Shown here: positions 8,900-16,423 of the stretch, one piece after another
Numbering within the stretch: the first letter of the stretch is position 1
Layout of the letters: every line of letters starts with the position of its first letter
NCBI GenBank assembly: GCA_944324855.1
Contig: CALUXY010000006.1
Coordinates: forward strand, 1 to 64,000
Direction: 5' to 3'
Length of the DNA: 64,000 nt
Origin: Candidatus Gastranaerophilales bacterium
Lineage (GTDB): Bacteria; Cyanobacteriota; Vampirovibrionia; Gastranaerophilales; Gastranaerophilaceae
Translations under genes and position numbers: made by a program
The notes under the pieces: generated by a model
Database searches by the model: none
Told to the model about the DNA's origin: nothing
Seen by the model: only the letters and a program-made list of their open reading frames with translations

Positions 8900-10141
8900 A
8901 TGAAAAATTTATTAATTATCGGGCATTCCGCAAAAGAGTATGCATTGGCAAAAATTTTGTCAGAAAATTTTAATGTTTTTGTTGCTCCTGGTAACGATGC
9001 AATATCTGAATTTGCAACATTGGTAGATATCAGAGAGTCTAATCCGGCAGAGCTTGTTGAGTTTGCATTAGAAAATGATATTGCGTTTACTATATGCTGT
9101 TCAGAAACTGCAATAGAAAATGATGTTGCAAAACTGTTTGAAATTAATAATTTACGCATATTTGCTCCGACTGCATCTGCAGCAAGTTTTGCAATTAATA
9201 AATCTATCGGTAAAAAATTAATGTATAAATTAAAAATTCCGACACCGAGATTTGGGATTTTTGAAAAAAAACAATTGGTGATTGATTATTTAAAAAATTT
9301 ACAAATGCCTGTTGTCATAAAAACAGATAAACATAAACCGTCTAACTCTGTTATGGTTTGTCCGTCGGAAACTATTGCAAAATCATTTATTGAAGATTGT
9401 TTTTTTAACAATGAAGAAAAAGTTATAATTGAAGAATACGTTCACGGTACAAGTTTTTCATTGTATGTTATGACTGACGGGTACAAAGTCCTGCCGATAG
9501 GTTCGGTTACAGATTATAAATTTTCACTTGAAGGCAACGGCGGAATTATGACTTCCGGCATGGGGGCATATTCTCCTTGCTTAAAACTTACGGATGATCA
9601 TATTGCATATATAATATCAGAAATAGCGTATCCTCTTATTGATGCTCTTGAAGCTCAGGGAAATCCTTACTTAGGTATAATTGGTTTTGATGGGATACTC
9701 ACACCGGAAGGTACTATTTCTATAATAGAGTGTAATACATTTTTAAGAGATCATGATGCACAATGTATTTTGTCGCTTATCAACCATGATATTTACAAAC
9801 TTATGGAGGCCTGCGTAATAGGTTCTTTTTCTGACGATTATGACTATATAGATATGAAAGATGAGTTTGCGGTATCAGGTGTACTCTCATCAGGCAGATA
9901 TAAAAATTCTGTTATTGAAGGCTTGGATGAACTTCAGGATGATACGCTGGTTGCACATTTGAATACTAAACGCAACGAGTATTTGGAATACGAAACTCAA
10001 GGTGATAATGCTCTTGTTGTAACTAGAGTTGCCAAAACACTTTCCAGAGCAAAACAAGGGTTATATGAAGAACTTGAGTTCATCAATTTTGAAGGTAAAC
10101 GTTACAGAAAAGATATATGTGCTATTACTGAGGTTCACTAA
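8900..10141 (+). CDS. PurD-like ATP-grasp ligase (diverged phosphoribosylamine-glycine ligase)
   Basis: A 413-residue protein with the full PurD layout: an N-terminal Rossmann-like domain (LLIIGHSAKEYALAK), the KLKIPTPRFG region before the ATP-grasp, then GMGAYSP and the metal-binding ECN near the end of the ATP-grasp. PurD joins phosphoribosylamine and glycine in purine synthesis. Two key motifs are altered: the usual DGLAAGKGV loop reads DKHKPSNSV, and the usual RFGDPE reads FLRDHD. It may therefore be a paralogue with another substrate, or the lineage's own diverged PurD. No other purine gene is nearby. Its 3' end overlaps the convergent kinase gene by 17 bp. Confidence 0.75.
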   Translation: MKNLLIIGHSAKEYALAKILSENFNVFVAPGNDAISEFATLVDIRESNPAELVEFALENDIAFTICCSETAIENDVAKLFEINNLRIFAPTASAASFAINKSIGKKLMYKLKIPTPRFGIFEKKQLVIDYLKNLQMPVVIKTDKHKPSNSVMVCPSETIAKSFIEDCFFNNEEKVIIEEYVHGTSFSLYVMTDGYKVLPIGSVTDYKFSLEGNGGIMTSGMGAYSPCLKLTDDHIAYIISEIAYPLIDALEAQGNPYLGIIGFDGILTPEGTISIIECNTFLRDHDAQCILSLINHDIYKLMEACVIGSFSDDYDYIDMKDEFAVSGVLSSGRYKNSVIEGLDELQDDTLVAHLNTKRNEYLEYETQGDNALVVTRVAKTLSRAKQGLYEELEFINFEGKRYRKDICAITEVH

Positions 10142-11393
10142 TCAAAGGTATTGATACGATAAACGTAGAACCGTTGTTGATTTCACTCATCAATGAAATC
10201 TTACCTCCGTGAAGCTCGACCAGTTCTTTTGTGATGGTTAAACCTAAGCCTGTTGAACTTTCTTTTTTTGTATAGGCACTGTCTAATTGTACAAACTTTG
10301 CGAAAATTTTCCCGTGGTATTTTTTATCAATTCCGATGCCGTTATCATGAACTTTTATCTCAAAGGTTTTTCCTTTTTTAATCCCTTCAATATCAACCTG
10401 TCCATTTTCAGGACTGAATTTTATGGCATTATTCACAAGATTATAAAGAATCTGCTGAATTTTTTGATAATCTGCGTATACTTCAAAATCTTTGTCCAGA
10501 ATTTTATTGAGAGTAATAGATTTTTTAATAGCCAGAGGCTCAAGTATATTAACAACTTCATCTAAAGCTCTTGAGATGTAGAAAGTTGAACGCACAAGCT
10601 TAACTGCTTTTGCTTCAATTTTTGAAATATCAAGAATTTCGTTTATCATACTTAGAAGATGAATTCCTGATACTCTAATATCCGAAATATACTCTGCTTG
10701 TTTAGGATTGAGTACACCGTAAAGGTTAGTTGCGAGTATTTCCGAAAAGCCTAAGATAGCATTCAAAGGTGTTCTCAATTCATGAGAAACATTTGCCAAG
10801 AATTCATTTTTTGCTTTGTCTGCTTCAAGTATTTTTTCATTTTGTTCTTTGATAACTTTTAATGCTTCATTTTTTTCGACAATACCATCTTTCAAAGCTT
10901 TTAATTGTATTTTAAAAACATTTGACAGTTCTAAATCTTTAATCAAATAAGACAGTATTGCAGTGCAGGATTTGAGTACATTTAAATCAATCTCATTATA
11001 AAATTTTGATTGTTTTTTCGCCAGTATCAAGAACCCGAAAATGGTTGAGCCAATCCCGAGTTTTTGGAGCATAAAAGATTTGCATCCGAGTATTTTTAAG
11101 GACTTAATAATATCAGAATTTTCATCCAGAAGATATCCGCCATCATAGTACATTTTTTCCATAATTCTTGGAGGTAATTCGAAAATAGAATCAAGAATAT
11201 AATCATTATCTTTGTTTGCGGAAAATTTTAATTGAGCCCCGGATGGATTCAGGTAGTATACGTAAGCCTGTTCAAAATCAAATATCTGCCCGAGTTTTTT
11301 AAATATACTTCCGGCAGTAGTATCCGCATTTAAATTCGTTTCAAAAAACGACGGAATAACTCTCAATACTTCTTCACTGGTAAGTTTCATCAT
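10125..11393 (-). CDS. Soluble sensor histidine kinase with N-terminal GAF-like domain
   Basis: A 422-residue kinase without membrane segments. Residues 20-150 look like a GAF-type sensory domain, and a coiled coil runs from about 155 to 195. The dimerisation helix carries the phospho-accepting H204 in NVSHELRTPL. A HATPase domain follows with an N box (NLVNNAIKFS), a G1 box (DNGIGID) and GLGLTI. It senses a cytoplasmic signal and phosphorylates a response regulator. No regulator is adjacent; the nearest is at 20340. It is convergent with the PurD-like gene. Confidence 0.88.
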   Translation of the reverse strand: MMKLTSEEVLRVIPSFFETNLNADTTAGSIFKKLGQIFDFEQAYVYYLNPSGAQLKFSANKDNDYILDSIFELPPRIMEKMYYDGGYLLDENSDIIKSLKILGCKSFMLQKLGIGSTIFGFLILAKKQSKFYNEIDLNVLKSCTAILSYLIKDLELSNVFKIQLKALKDGIVEKNEALKVIKEQNEKILEADKAKNEFLANVSHELRTPLNAILGFSEILATNLYGVLNPKQAEYISDIRVSGIHLLSMINEILDISKIEAKAVKLVRSTFYISRALDEVVNILEPLAIKKSITLNKILDKDFEVYADYQKIQQILYNLVNNAIKFSPENGQVDIEGIKKGKTFEIKVHDNGIGIDKKYHGKIFAKFVQLDSAYTKKESSTGLGLTITKELVELHGGKISLMSEINNGSTFIVSIPLISEPQ

Positions 11394-11450
11394 AATACTT
11401 CAATTGTAACAAAGCCATACTTTGATTTCAAATTGTTAACAAAGATTAAA

Positions 11451-12005
11451 TTAAGCCATAGGGTACTTAATTTTTTTCTTGAATGCAAAATACTTAAATA
11501 ATACGTAAGTTACGATAGCTGAAAATACTAACGCAAAAGCTTGAGAAATATCGGTTTCGATTACCGGAGAGAACAAATCTGTTCTTCGGAATAACTCTGC
11601 AAAAACTTCAAGAGTTATAGCATTTACCAAGTATCCTATAAACCAGGTTGATAAACATTTGAAGTACTGTTTGATAATATGCGAATGTCCTCTTGCCCTG
11701 AATACTAAAAGTCTTTGAGTTGTAAAAGAGATAAATGAAGATGAAAACCATGCAATAGCAAGTGAAAATTGCCGTATAAACTGTAAAAAAGTAATATATT
11801 CTAAAAGTTTAATATGAGTTTTCATGTATTCGTATAATCTTGTTGTATCATCTATAAAAAATTGTGCAAAAAAGTGTATTAAAAATACGAATATTAAAAA
11901 TGATACAAGCGAATTAAACCCTCCGATTATTATAAACCTGAGTTTTTCGTGAATATGAAACCAAACATCGTGTATATTCTTTAAAAATACCTTAAATCTT
12001 TTCAT
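11451..12005 (-). CDS. GtrA family membrane protein
   Basis: A 184-residue protein with four hydrophobic segments, the first beginning RFIIGGFNSLVSF, which matches the GtrA family. GtrA proteins are thought to flip polyprenyl-linked sugars across the inner membrane for surface polysaccharide modification. The N-terminal basic stretch and the total length are a little longer than the family core. A divergent rmlA gene lies 100 bp away, which fits surface sugar work. A TATAAT (12019-12014 on this strand) sits 8 nt before the ATG with no ribosome site, so the mRNA is probably leaderless. Confidence 0.75.
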   Translation of the reverse strand: MKRFKVFLKNIHDVWFHIHEKLRFIIIGGFNSLVSFLIFVFLIHFFAQFFIDDTTRLYEYMKTHIKLLEYITFLQFIRQFSLAIAWFSSSFISFTTQRLLVFRARGHSHIIKQYFKCLSTWFIGYLVNAITLEVFAELFRRTDLFSPVIETDISQAFALVFSAIVTYVLFKYFAFKKKIKYPMA

Positions 12006-12104
12006 TGATAAAAATTATACAATAAATATTTGATACAAACAATTTACAATCTCTAAGCAATGGTGATATAATATATTTTATCAATTTATAAAGGAGTTAT
12101 TTAT

Positions 12105-12989
12105 ATGAAAGGTATAGTATTAGCCGCAGGAGCAGGCACAAGATTGTATCCGGCATCCCAGCCGATATCAAAAATTTTATTACCAATATATGATAAACCG
12201 ATGATTTATTATCCTTTATCAACCTTAATGCTTGCAGGGATTAAAGATATTTTAATTATTACAAATGAAAGTGACTATGATAATTTTGTAAAAGTTTTAG
12301 GTGACGGCTCTCAATTTGGTATAAATCTTTCGTATAAAATCCAATATGTACAAAGAGGTATTGCAGATGCGTTCTTGATTGCAGAAGACTTTATTCAAGG
12401 TGATAATGTTGCATTAATTCTTGGAGATAATATATTCCACGGTCATGGTTTTTCTACAATGATGAAAGAAGCAATTACTACAAACCATGGTGCAACAGTA
12501 TTCGGTTATCTTGTTAAAGACCCTGAGAGATTTGGAGTTGTAGAATTTGATAAAAATAAGAAAGTCATATCATTGGAAGAAAAACCGGAACATCCAAAAT
12601 CTGCATACGCTGTTACAGGGCTTTATTTCTATGATTCTAATGTTTGTGACTTTGCAAAAGAATTAACACCATCTGCGAGGGGTGAACTTGAAATAACTGA
12701 TTTAAACAAAATGTACTTAGAGCGCGGAATGCTAAATGTAGAAATTTTAGGCAGAGGTTTTGCTTGGCTTGATACGGGAACACATAATTCAATGCTTCAG
12801 GCAAGTAATTTTGTAAATTCCATGGAGCTTAATACCGGAGCAAAAATATCTTGCCTGGAAGAAATTGCATATAATCAAGGGTTTATCTCTGCTACAGAAT
12901 TGTTATCTAAGATAGAACCTTATGGAAATAATGCATATTACAGTTATGTAAGAAATATAGTTCTTCATGATTTAGTGGGAATAAAATAG
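12105..12989 (+). CDS. rmlA: Glucose-1-phosphate thymidylyltransferase
   Basis: A 294-residue nucleotidyltransferase of normal RmlA length. It makes dTDP-glucose from dTTP and glucose 1-phosphate, the first step to dTDP-rhamnose and related surface sugars. The nucleotide loop AAGAGTRLYP is at residues 7-16, and LLPIYDKPMIYYPLSTLMLAG follows as in RmlA. The sugar-site motif is LEEKPEHPKSAYAVTGLYFYD. In the first loop the usual KQLLP reads KILLP. An AAGGAG site precedes the ATG. It is followed by a terminator and is not linked to rmlB, rmlC or rmlD here. Confidence 0.9.
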   Translation: MKGIVLAAGAGTRLYPASQPISKILLPIYDKPMIYYPLSTLMLAGIKDILIITNESDYDNFVKVLGDGSQFGINLSYKIQYVQRGIADAFLIAEDFIQGDNVALILGDNIFHGHGFSTMMKEAITTNHGATVFGYLVKDPERFGVVEFDKNKKVISLEEKPEHPKSAYAVTGLYFYDSNVCDFAKELTPSARGELEITDLNKMYLERGMLNVEILGRGFAWLDTGTHNSMLQASNFVNSMELNTGAKISCLEEIAYNQGFISATELLSKIEPYGNNAYYSYVRNIVLHDLVGIK

Positions 12990-13018
12990 TTTATAAAATA
13001 TTTGCGATTATTACAAGG

Positions 13019-13056
13019 AAAGAATCGTTGTCATTACTGGCTTCGATTCTTTTTTG
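13019..13056 (+). terminator. Terminator of rmlA
   Basis: AAAGAATCG and CGATTCTTT pair as a 9-bp stem around a 16-nt loop, followed by a T run. It lies 30 nt after the rmlA stop codon. Confidence 0.7.
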
Positions 13057-13187
13057 TAAAAAAATATTACAAAAATAAACGAACTTGAAATTCATGAGAG
13101 TATATATACTTTATATAAGAGTAAGCATTAAATAACACGAGAGATATTAAGAGAGAGTAACAAACAAAAAGAATCGCAGGTGAGAGT

Positions 13188-13343
13188 ATGGCTGTATTAA
13201 ACATCTATGACATCAATGCAAGAGCGAACGAACTATCTGATGAGTTTAAAAAACTTGATGAGAGTCCGGAGGATGAAAGCCGAGTATTATTTGAGGAAAT
13301 GCGAATAATGGCACTCAATAACCGAACGAAATTCAAACTGTAG
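13188..13343 (+). CDS. Tiny hypothetical protein (51 residues)
   Basis: A 51-residue reading frame beginning MAVLNIYDINARANELSDEF. The ATG is preceded by CAGGTGAGAGT, a fair ribosome site, and the frame is followed by an ideal terminator at 13417. The sequence is charged and probably a single amphipathic helix with an acidic middle (DESPEDESRVLFEE). The 5' leader from about 13115 contains purine-rich direct repeats (GAGAGATATTAAGAGAGAG), and a 12-bp palindrome AGTATATATACT lies at 13099-13110. No homologue is recognised. Transcription signals on both sides make a real gene likely. Confidence 0.5.
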   Translation: MAVLNIYDINARANELSDEFKKLDESPEDESRVLFEEMRIMALNNRTKFKL

Positions 13344-13416
13344 AGGAGTGATGTTTGGGTTACAGGCAAGCTATAACTTAACTTAACTCAACTTAATTCC
13401 CACTAACTTAATTTTC

Positions 13417-13441
13417 AGACCCTTTTCAGGGTCTTTTTTTT
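13417..13441 (+). terminator. Terminator of the 51-residue gene
   Basis: AGACCC-ttttca-GGGTCT is followed by eight T residues. An almost identical copy occurs at 14317 with the same flanking bases, part of a local duplication. Confidence 0.75.
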
Positions 13442-13443
13442 TA

Positions 13444-13644
13444 TTAATTATTAATTAATTTATCAATTTTTTCACAGTTATTTTCTATTTTATTAATAAT
13501 TTCAATACCTAATTCAACAAGTACAAAGGTTTCTCCTTCAGAATCATTTTTATATATAGCATTTTCTAATAAATATATTAATTTAATAATTTTGTCGTGG
13601 TTGTTAGAATTTAATTCATTCAATTCTTGTTTTTTACTTGCCAT
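13444..13644 (-). CDS. Small two-helix partner protein, module copy 1
   Basis: A 66-residue helical protein. By eye it aligns with the products of 14768-14965 and 56143-56376: a first helix with LLENAIYKND, an acidic loop, then a second amphipathic helix (VELGIEIINKIENN). A GAGGAAAA ribosome site sits 5 nt before the ATG. It is divergent from the HTH-like gene at 13797 across a 152-bp gap full of dyads. Function is unknown. The recurrent pairing suggests it works with, or against, its HTH-like neighbour, as in antitoxin/toxin or repressor/anti-repressor pairs; that is inference. Confidence 0.6.
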   Translation of the reverse strand: MASKKQELNELNSNNHDKIIKLIYLLENAIYKNDSEGETFVLVELGIEIINKIENNCEKIDKLINN

Positions 13645-13720
13645 TTTTCCTCACAAGATTAAAAATTTTTGATATTTGTAAAGTTGTAATTATCAAAGAT
13701 TAATTATATTTATCTAATTA

Positions 13721-13790
13721 TCGTATTAATATACGAATATAGTAACAAATTTCGATAAATTTGTCAATATTTCGATACAAATAGTATAAT
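13721..13790 (+). promoter_or_regulatory. Dyad operators and leaderless promoter between the module 1 genes
   Basis: TCGTAT-TAAT-ATACGA lies at 13721-13736. A 20-bp dyad, ACAAATTT-CGAT-AAATTTGT, lies at 13745-13764 and overlaps the -35 TTGTCA (13761-13766). The half-site recurs as ACAAAT at 13777-13782. ATTTCGATA occurs twice exactly 20 bp apart (13749, 13769). The -10 is TATAAT at 13785-13790, 6 nt before the ATG of the HTH-like gene. This is the layout of an autoregulated divergent promoter. Confidence 0.6.
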
Positions 13791-13796
13791 TTTCTT

Positions 13797-14003
13797 ATGA
13801 CAGTAAGAGAAGATATAAAAATATTATTGGTAAAAGAAAATACAACTTTAACTGCAGTAGCACAGAAGTTATCTGAAAAGTTGAACAAAAATATTACTAT
13901 TGACAGCTTATCTCAAAAACTTAGAAAAGGTTCAATGAAATATGATGAAGTAAAACTTATTGCTGAAATTTTAGGTTACAAAATTCAATTTGAAAAAAAA
14001 TAA
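13797..14003 (+). CDS. Small HTH-like protein, module copy 1
   Basis: A 68-residue basic protein of four short helices that looks like a minimal HTH domain: LTAVAQKLSEKLNKNITIDSLSQKLRKG would place turn and recognition helices, and the end is LIAEILGYKIQFEKK. It is clearly related to the products of 14457-14666 and 56499-56708; all three share the pattern of a final LGxxIxxxxK strand. The ATG is 6 nt after a TATAAT, with no ribosome site, so its mRNA is probably leaderless. It most likely binds the dyads in the divergent gap and controls itself and the partner gene at 13644. Confidence 0.65.
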   Translation: MTVREDIKILLVKENTTLTAVAQKLSEKLNKNITIDSLSQKLRKGSMKYDEVKLIAEILGYKIQFEKK

Positions 14004-14150
14004 TTTTTCTCCTTCTCCTGGCACTGCTGTCTGGTAAAAATTCTCATCCCTAATTCTACTGAAATTGTAGTGCGTAGGGTGCAATTTTATTGCACCGGTA
14101 AAACTAAGCAGGTGAATAGTGAGGCGTAAGGAGTGAATAGATTTTTTATA

Positions 14151-14215
14151 CGTCATTACGAACGAAGTGAAGTAATCTATTTATCAAAGATTGCTGCGTT
14201 TCGCTCGCAATGACC
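14151..14215. repeat. Dispersed long palindrome (best copy)
   Basis: Two 28-nt arms, 14151-14178 and 14188-14215, are inverted copies matching at 21 of 28 positions around a 9-nt spacer. The left arm starts CGTCATTACGAACGAAG and the right arm ends CGCTCGCAATGACC. Decayed copies occur at 1081-1424 and 51187-51300. It resembles the intergenic palindromic repeats common in many bacterial genomes. Confidence 0.7.
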
Positions 14216-14316
14216 GGTTTTTAGGGTACACTTCAGATTAAATTAAATCAACATTATTGAACTCATATTATTTATTGTTGGATTGCTAAATCCGACCACT
14301 AACTAACTTAATTTTC

Positions 14317-14340
14317 AGACCCTTTTCAGGGTCTTTTTTT
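14317..14340. terminator. Duplicated terminator hairpin
   Basis: The same AGACCC-ttttca-GGGTCT hairpin and T run as at 13417, with about 10 shared bases on the left (AACTTAATTTTC) and ATTAATTATT on the right. Here no gene precedes it, so it is a relic of duplication although it could still stop transcription. Confidence 0.6.
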
Positions 14341-14392
14341 ATTAATTATTCGATATTTGTCACTATTTCGATGTGAATAGTGTAATTTTCTT

Positions 14393-14443
14393 ATCTCACT
14401 AAGAGAAGATATAAAAATATTATTGGTAAAAGAAATGAGTTAA
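14393..14443 (+). pseudogene. Broken copy of the module HTH-like gene
   Basis: The stretch from about 14351 to 14436 copies 13755-13836, including the promoter (TTGTCA at 14357, -10 decayed to TGTAAT at 14381) and the first 14 codons. The start codon ATG has become ATC, and a stop (TAA, 14441) ends the frame after 16 codons. The partner gene has been lost: the copy runs from the terminator (14317) straight into the promoter. Confidence 0.75.
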
Positions 14444-14456
14444 TTTTACGTATTTT

Positions 14457-14666
14457 TTATTTTTTCTTTATAGTTATTTCGTATCCAAGAAAATCAAGGA
14501 CTTGCTGAACTAGTTCAAATTTAATTGTTTTATCATTTAACATTCTTGAAAAACTAGTTATTTTTACTTGCATTAAGTCCTGTTCATTCATCTTTTTTAT
14601 CATTTTTCGCATAGATAATCCATTGCGAAGTAATAATATTTGAATTTCTTCTTTGATATCCAACAT
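14457..14666 (-). CDS. Small HTH-like protein, module copy 2
   Basis: A 69-residue basic protein homologous to the copy 1 protein: LLLRNGLSMRKMIKKMNEQ, then FSRMLNDKTIKFELVQQ and the ending LDFLGYEITIKKK. On this strand the -35 TTGTCA (14701-14696), a 17-bp spacer and TAATAT (14678-14673) leave 6 nt before the ATG, again a leaderless layout. It is divergent from the two-helix gene at 14768. Orientation is reversed relative to copy 1, so the module was inverted or inserted independently. Confidence 0.6.
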   Translation of the reverse strand: MLDIKEEIQILLLRNGLSMRKMIKKMNEQDLMQVKITSFSRMLNDKTIKFELVQQVLDFLGYEITIKKK

Positions 14667-14689
14667 AATAAAATATTAACTATATACGA

Positions 14690-14756
14690 AATTGTTGACA
14701 ATTAGGATATCTTTGTTATTATTAATAGTTATAATATAATTATAAATAATAACAAA
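14690..14756. promoter_or_regulatory. Operators between the module 2 genes
   Basis: AATTGT-TG-ACAATT (14690-14703) overlaps the leftward -35. A 12-bp perfect inverted repeat, TTTGTTATTATT (14712-14723) and AATAATAACAAA (14745-14756), brackets overlapping rightward -10 boxes (TATAAT at 14730 and 14735). The TTTGT/ACAAA ends match the half-sites of module 1. Confidence 0.55.
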
Positions 14757-14767
14757 TATTAAGTTTG

Positions 14768-14965
14768 ATGTGCGAAAAAGAAAAAGTATACCAATTAAAA
14801 GCTAAAATTAGCGACAACGCAGATAAAATTAAATATTTATTGAATCATGTCTTAGAAAATACAGATGACGATAGAGAAAAATTTCTTTTTACAACAATGG
14901 CTATTGACTTAGCAATTGCAATTAAATATTATTCTGCGGATATTGAAAAATGTTTACAAAAATAA
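14768..14965 (+). CDS. Small two-helix partner protein, module copy 2
   Basis: A 65-residue helical protein from the ATG at 14768 (a TTG just before it is an alternative). It starts MCEKEKVYQLKAK, then has LLNHVLENTDDDREKF and the second helix MAIDLAIAIKYYSADIEKC. It aligns with the products at 13444-13644 and 56143-56376 in the placing of the acidic loop and hydrophobic positions. No good ribosome site is seen. It is divergent from the HTH-like gene at 14666. Function unknown; a dimerising or inhibitory partner of the HTH-like protein is one option. Confidence 0.55.
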   Translation: MCEKEKVYQLKAKISDNADKIKYLLNHVLENTDDDREKFLFTTMAIDLAIAIKYYSADIEKCLQK

Positions 14966-14978
14966 GTAGTATTTGCCC

Positions 14979-15815
14979 CTAACCGACAATGTCATAAAGT
15001 TTTTTGAACATTTTATCAGTAATTTCTTGAATATATTCTTGAGTTACCATACCGTTAATAATACAATCAGCGATTTGATATGTTGGTCTGATATATTCCT
15101 GAGCGGTTTTGTTAACGTCTTTGAATTGGAGGTCTGCAGCTTCGCCTGTTTTGCCTCTTGATATCGCTCTTTTATACCATCTTTCTTTAATAACATTCAG
15201 AGGAGTAAATACATATACTTTTACATCCATGATATCTCTTACTTCTTCGTTAAGAACGTACAAACCTTCTGTCAAAATGACTTTTGCAGGCTTTTTTATA
15301 TCTCCGTCAGGGTTAGATTCGCAGGTTTTAAAGTCGTATCTCGGAGATACAACTGTTTCGCCGTTTTTAAGTCCGATAAGGTGTTGTTTCATTAATTGCA
15401 AATCAATTGCATCAGGTGTATCAAAACTAAATCCTGATTTAAATAATTCTTCGTAGCTTCCTGCGGCCTGAAGTTCTTTTGATGTATCTTTGTAGTAATC
15501 ATCACATCTTATAACTGTATAAATTCCTTCTTTTCTGTCTTTTACGACAGCTTTGATGGTATTATCGACAAATACGGTTTTTCCGGATGCACTTTCACCG
15601 GTTATACCGATAAGGAATGTTTTTTTCTTTTCTTGCACAACTTTGCGTGCAATATTCATAATAAAATTATCTTTAACTCTTAAGAACAAAGGTTGTTTTT
15701 CTTTTTTATCCTCTTCAAGAATTTCTTTAAAGCCCTCAACGATATTAGATATCAACTCCATATCTAACCGGTTTGAATAAAAGTTATAATTTGTCAATTC
15801 CAATGTTTCCATCAT
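14979..15815 (-). CDS. Uridine kinase / phosphoribulokinase-family P-loop protein
   Basis: A 278-residue protein. A leader of about 60 residues is followed by the P-loop GESASGKT at residues 73-80, the RCDDYYKD substrate motif and the SPRYDFKT motif, as in uridine kinases. It probably phosphorylates a nucleoside or other small alcohol with ATP. The N-terminal 60 residues are extra relative to Udk, so the substrate may differ. It is a single gene, running towards the module 2 genes. Confidence 0.75.
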   Translation of the reverse strand: MMETLELTNYNFYSNRLDMELISNIVEGFKEILEEDKKEKQPLFLRVKDNFIMNIARKVVQEKKKTFLIGITGESASGKTVFVDNTIKAVVKDRKEGIYTVIRCDDYYKDTSKELQAAGSYEELFKSGFSFDTPDAIDLQLMKQHLIGLKNGETVVSPRYDFKTCESNPDGDIKKPAKVILTEGLYVLNEEVRDIMDVKVYVFTPLNVIKERWYKRAISRGKTGEAADLQFKDVNKTAQEYIRPTYQIADCIINGMVTQEYIQEITDKMFKKLYDIVG

Positions 15816-16129
15816 AATTTACACCATCTTTTCATACACAAGTATAATTTTACAGTAAACGTAAAAAAAATACCGCATTTGTTATAAATTGTTACTTAAC
15901 ACTTGTACACCATTGTTTACAAGGGGTTAACCCTGTTTTGATAAATTATATTGTTTTTATCATTATACAGGTTTTTTACTACTATTGCAATAAGTCATGG
16001 GAATAAGATATTTTGCTATTTGTAATAAAAAAAATTTACCTAATGTTACATTGGTTTACAAATTTAGCAATTTTCGTGTAAAAAAATTTTTTATATACAT
16101 GTAAGGTTAATGAATTTGAAAGGTTAGTT
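15816..16129. other. Gene-free leader region
   Basis: A 314-bp gap between divergent genes. It contains a perfect GGGTTAACCC palindrome at 15924-15933. Just left of it CTTGT and ACAAG bracket CACCATTGTTT, so two nested dyads lie within about 35 bp and could form an operator. A TATATT at about 15947 could be a -10. A long AT-rich leader then runs to the next ATG. No RNA gene is recognised. Confidence 0.35.
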
Positions 16130-16387
16130 ATGTTACAAGTACCATCATATTACGGTGCCGACGATTTACTAATAAATGCACTATATGACGAAGGTTGCAA
16201 AATATGCCACGAACATCAGGAGCATAAAACCCATGATTATCCTAATGATTCATTTCATCATTCTGAAAAAACAGAGATGGTTAAGAAGGGGTTAACTATA
16301 GGCGGTATTGTTACAGGTTTGGGAATTTTGGCTTATAAAGGACGTAATTTTATAACGAAATTGGTTAAAAAGTTTAAAAAACCTTAA
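16130..16387 (+). CDS. Hypothetical 85-residue protein with one hydrophobic segment
   Basis: Unrecognised. The first 50 residues are hydrophilic with CKIC and several His (HEHQEH, HHSE), which could bind a metal. Residues 54-68 (LTIGGIVTGLGILAY) are hydrophobic and Gly-rich, followed by a basic tail. This suggests a small membrane-associated protein with the tail inside. A GAAAGGTTAG site precedes the ATG, and a strong terminator follows at 16424. Confidence 0.55.
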   Translation: MLQVPSYYGADDLLINALYDEGCKICHEHQEHKTHDYPNDSFHHSEKTEMVKKGLTIGGIVTGLGILAYKGRNFITKLVKKFKKP

Positions 16388-16423
16388 AAAAGTTTTGAAA
16401 GATTAAGTGTTAGTGTGGATTTT

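Larger units (their letters stand above)
14004..14456. repeat. Repeat-filled gap between two module copies
   Basis: No intact gene. In order it holds GTGCGTAGGGTGCAATTTTATTGCACC (split across 14070-14098), a TCACT-family fragment (14110-14141), the long palindrome at 14151-14215, a hairpin related to the one near 1334 (14268-14295), and then the broken copy of module 1 from about 14301. The region looks like a hot spot for repeat insertion and duplication. Confidence 0.6.
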
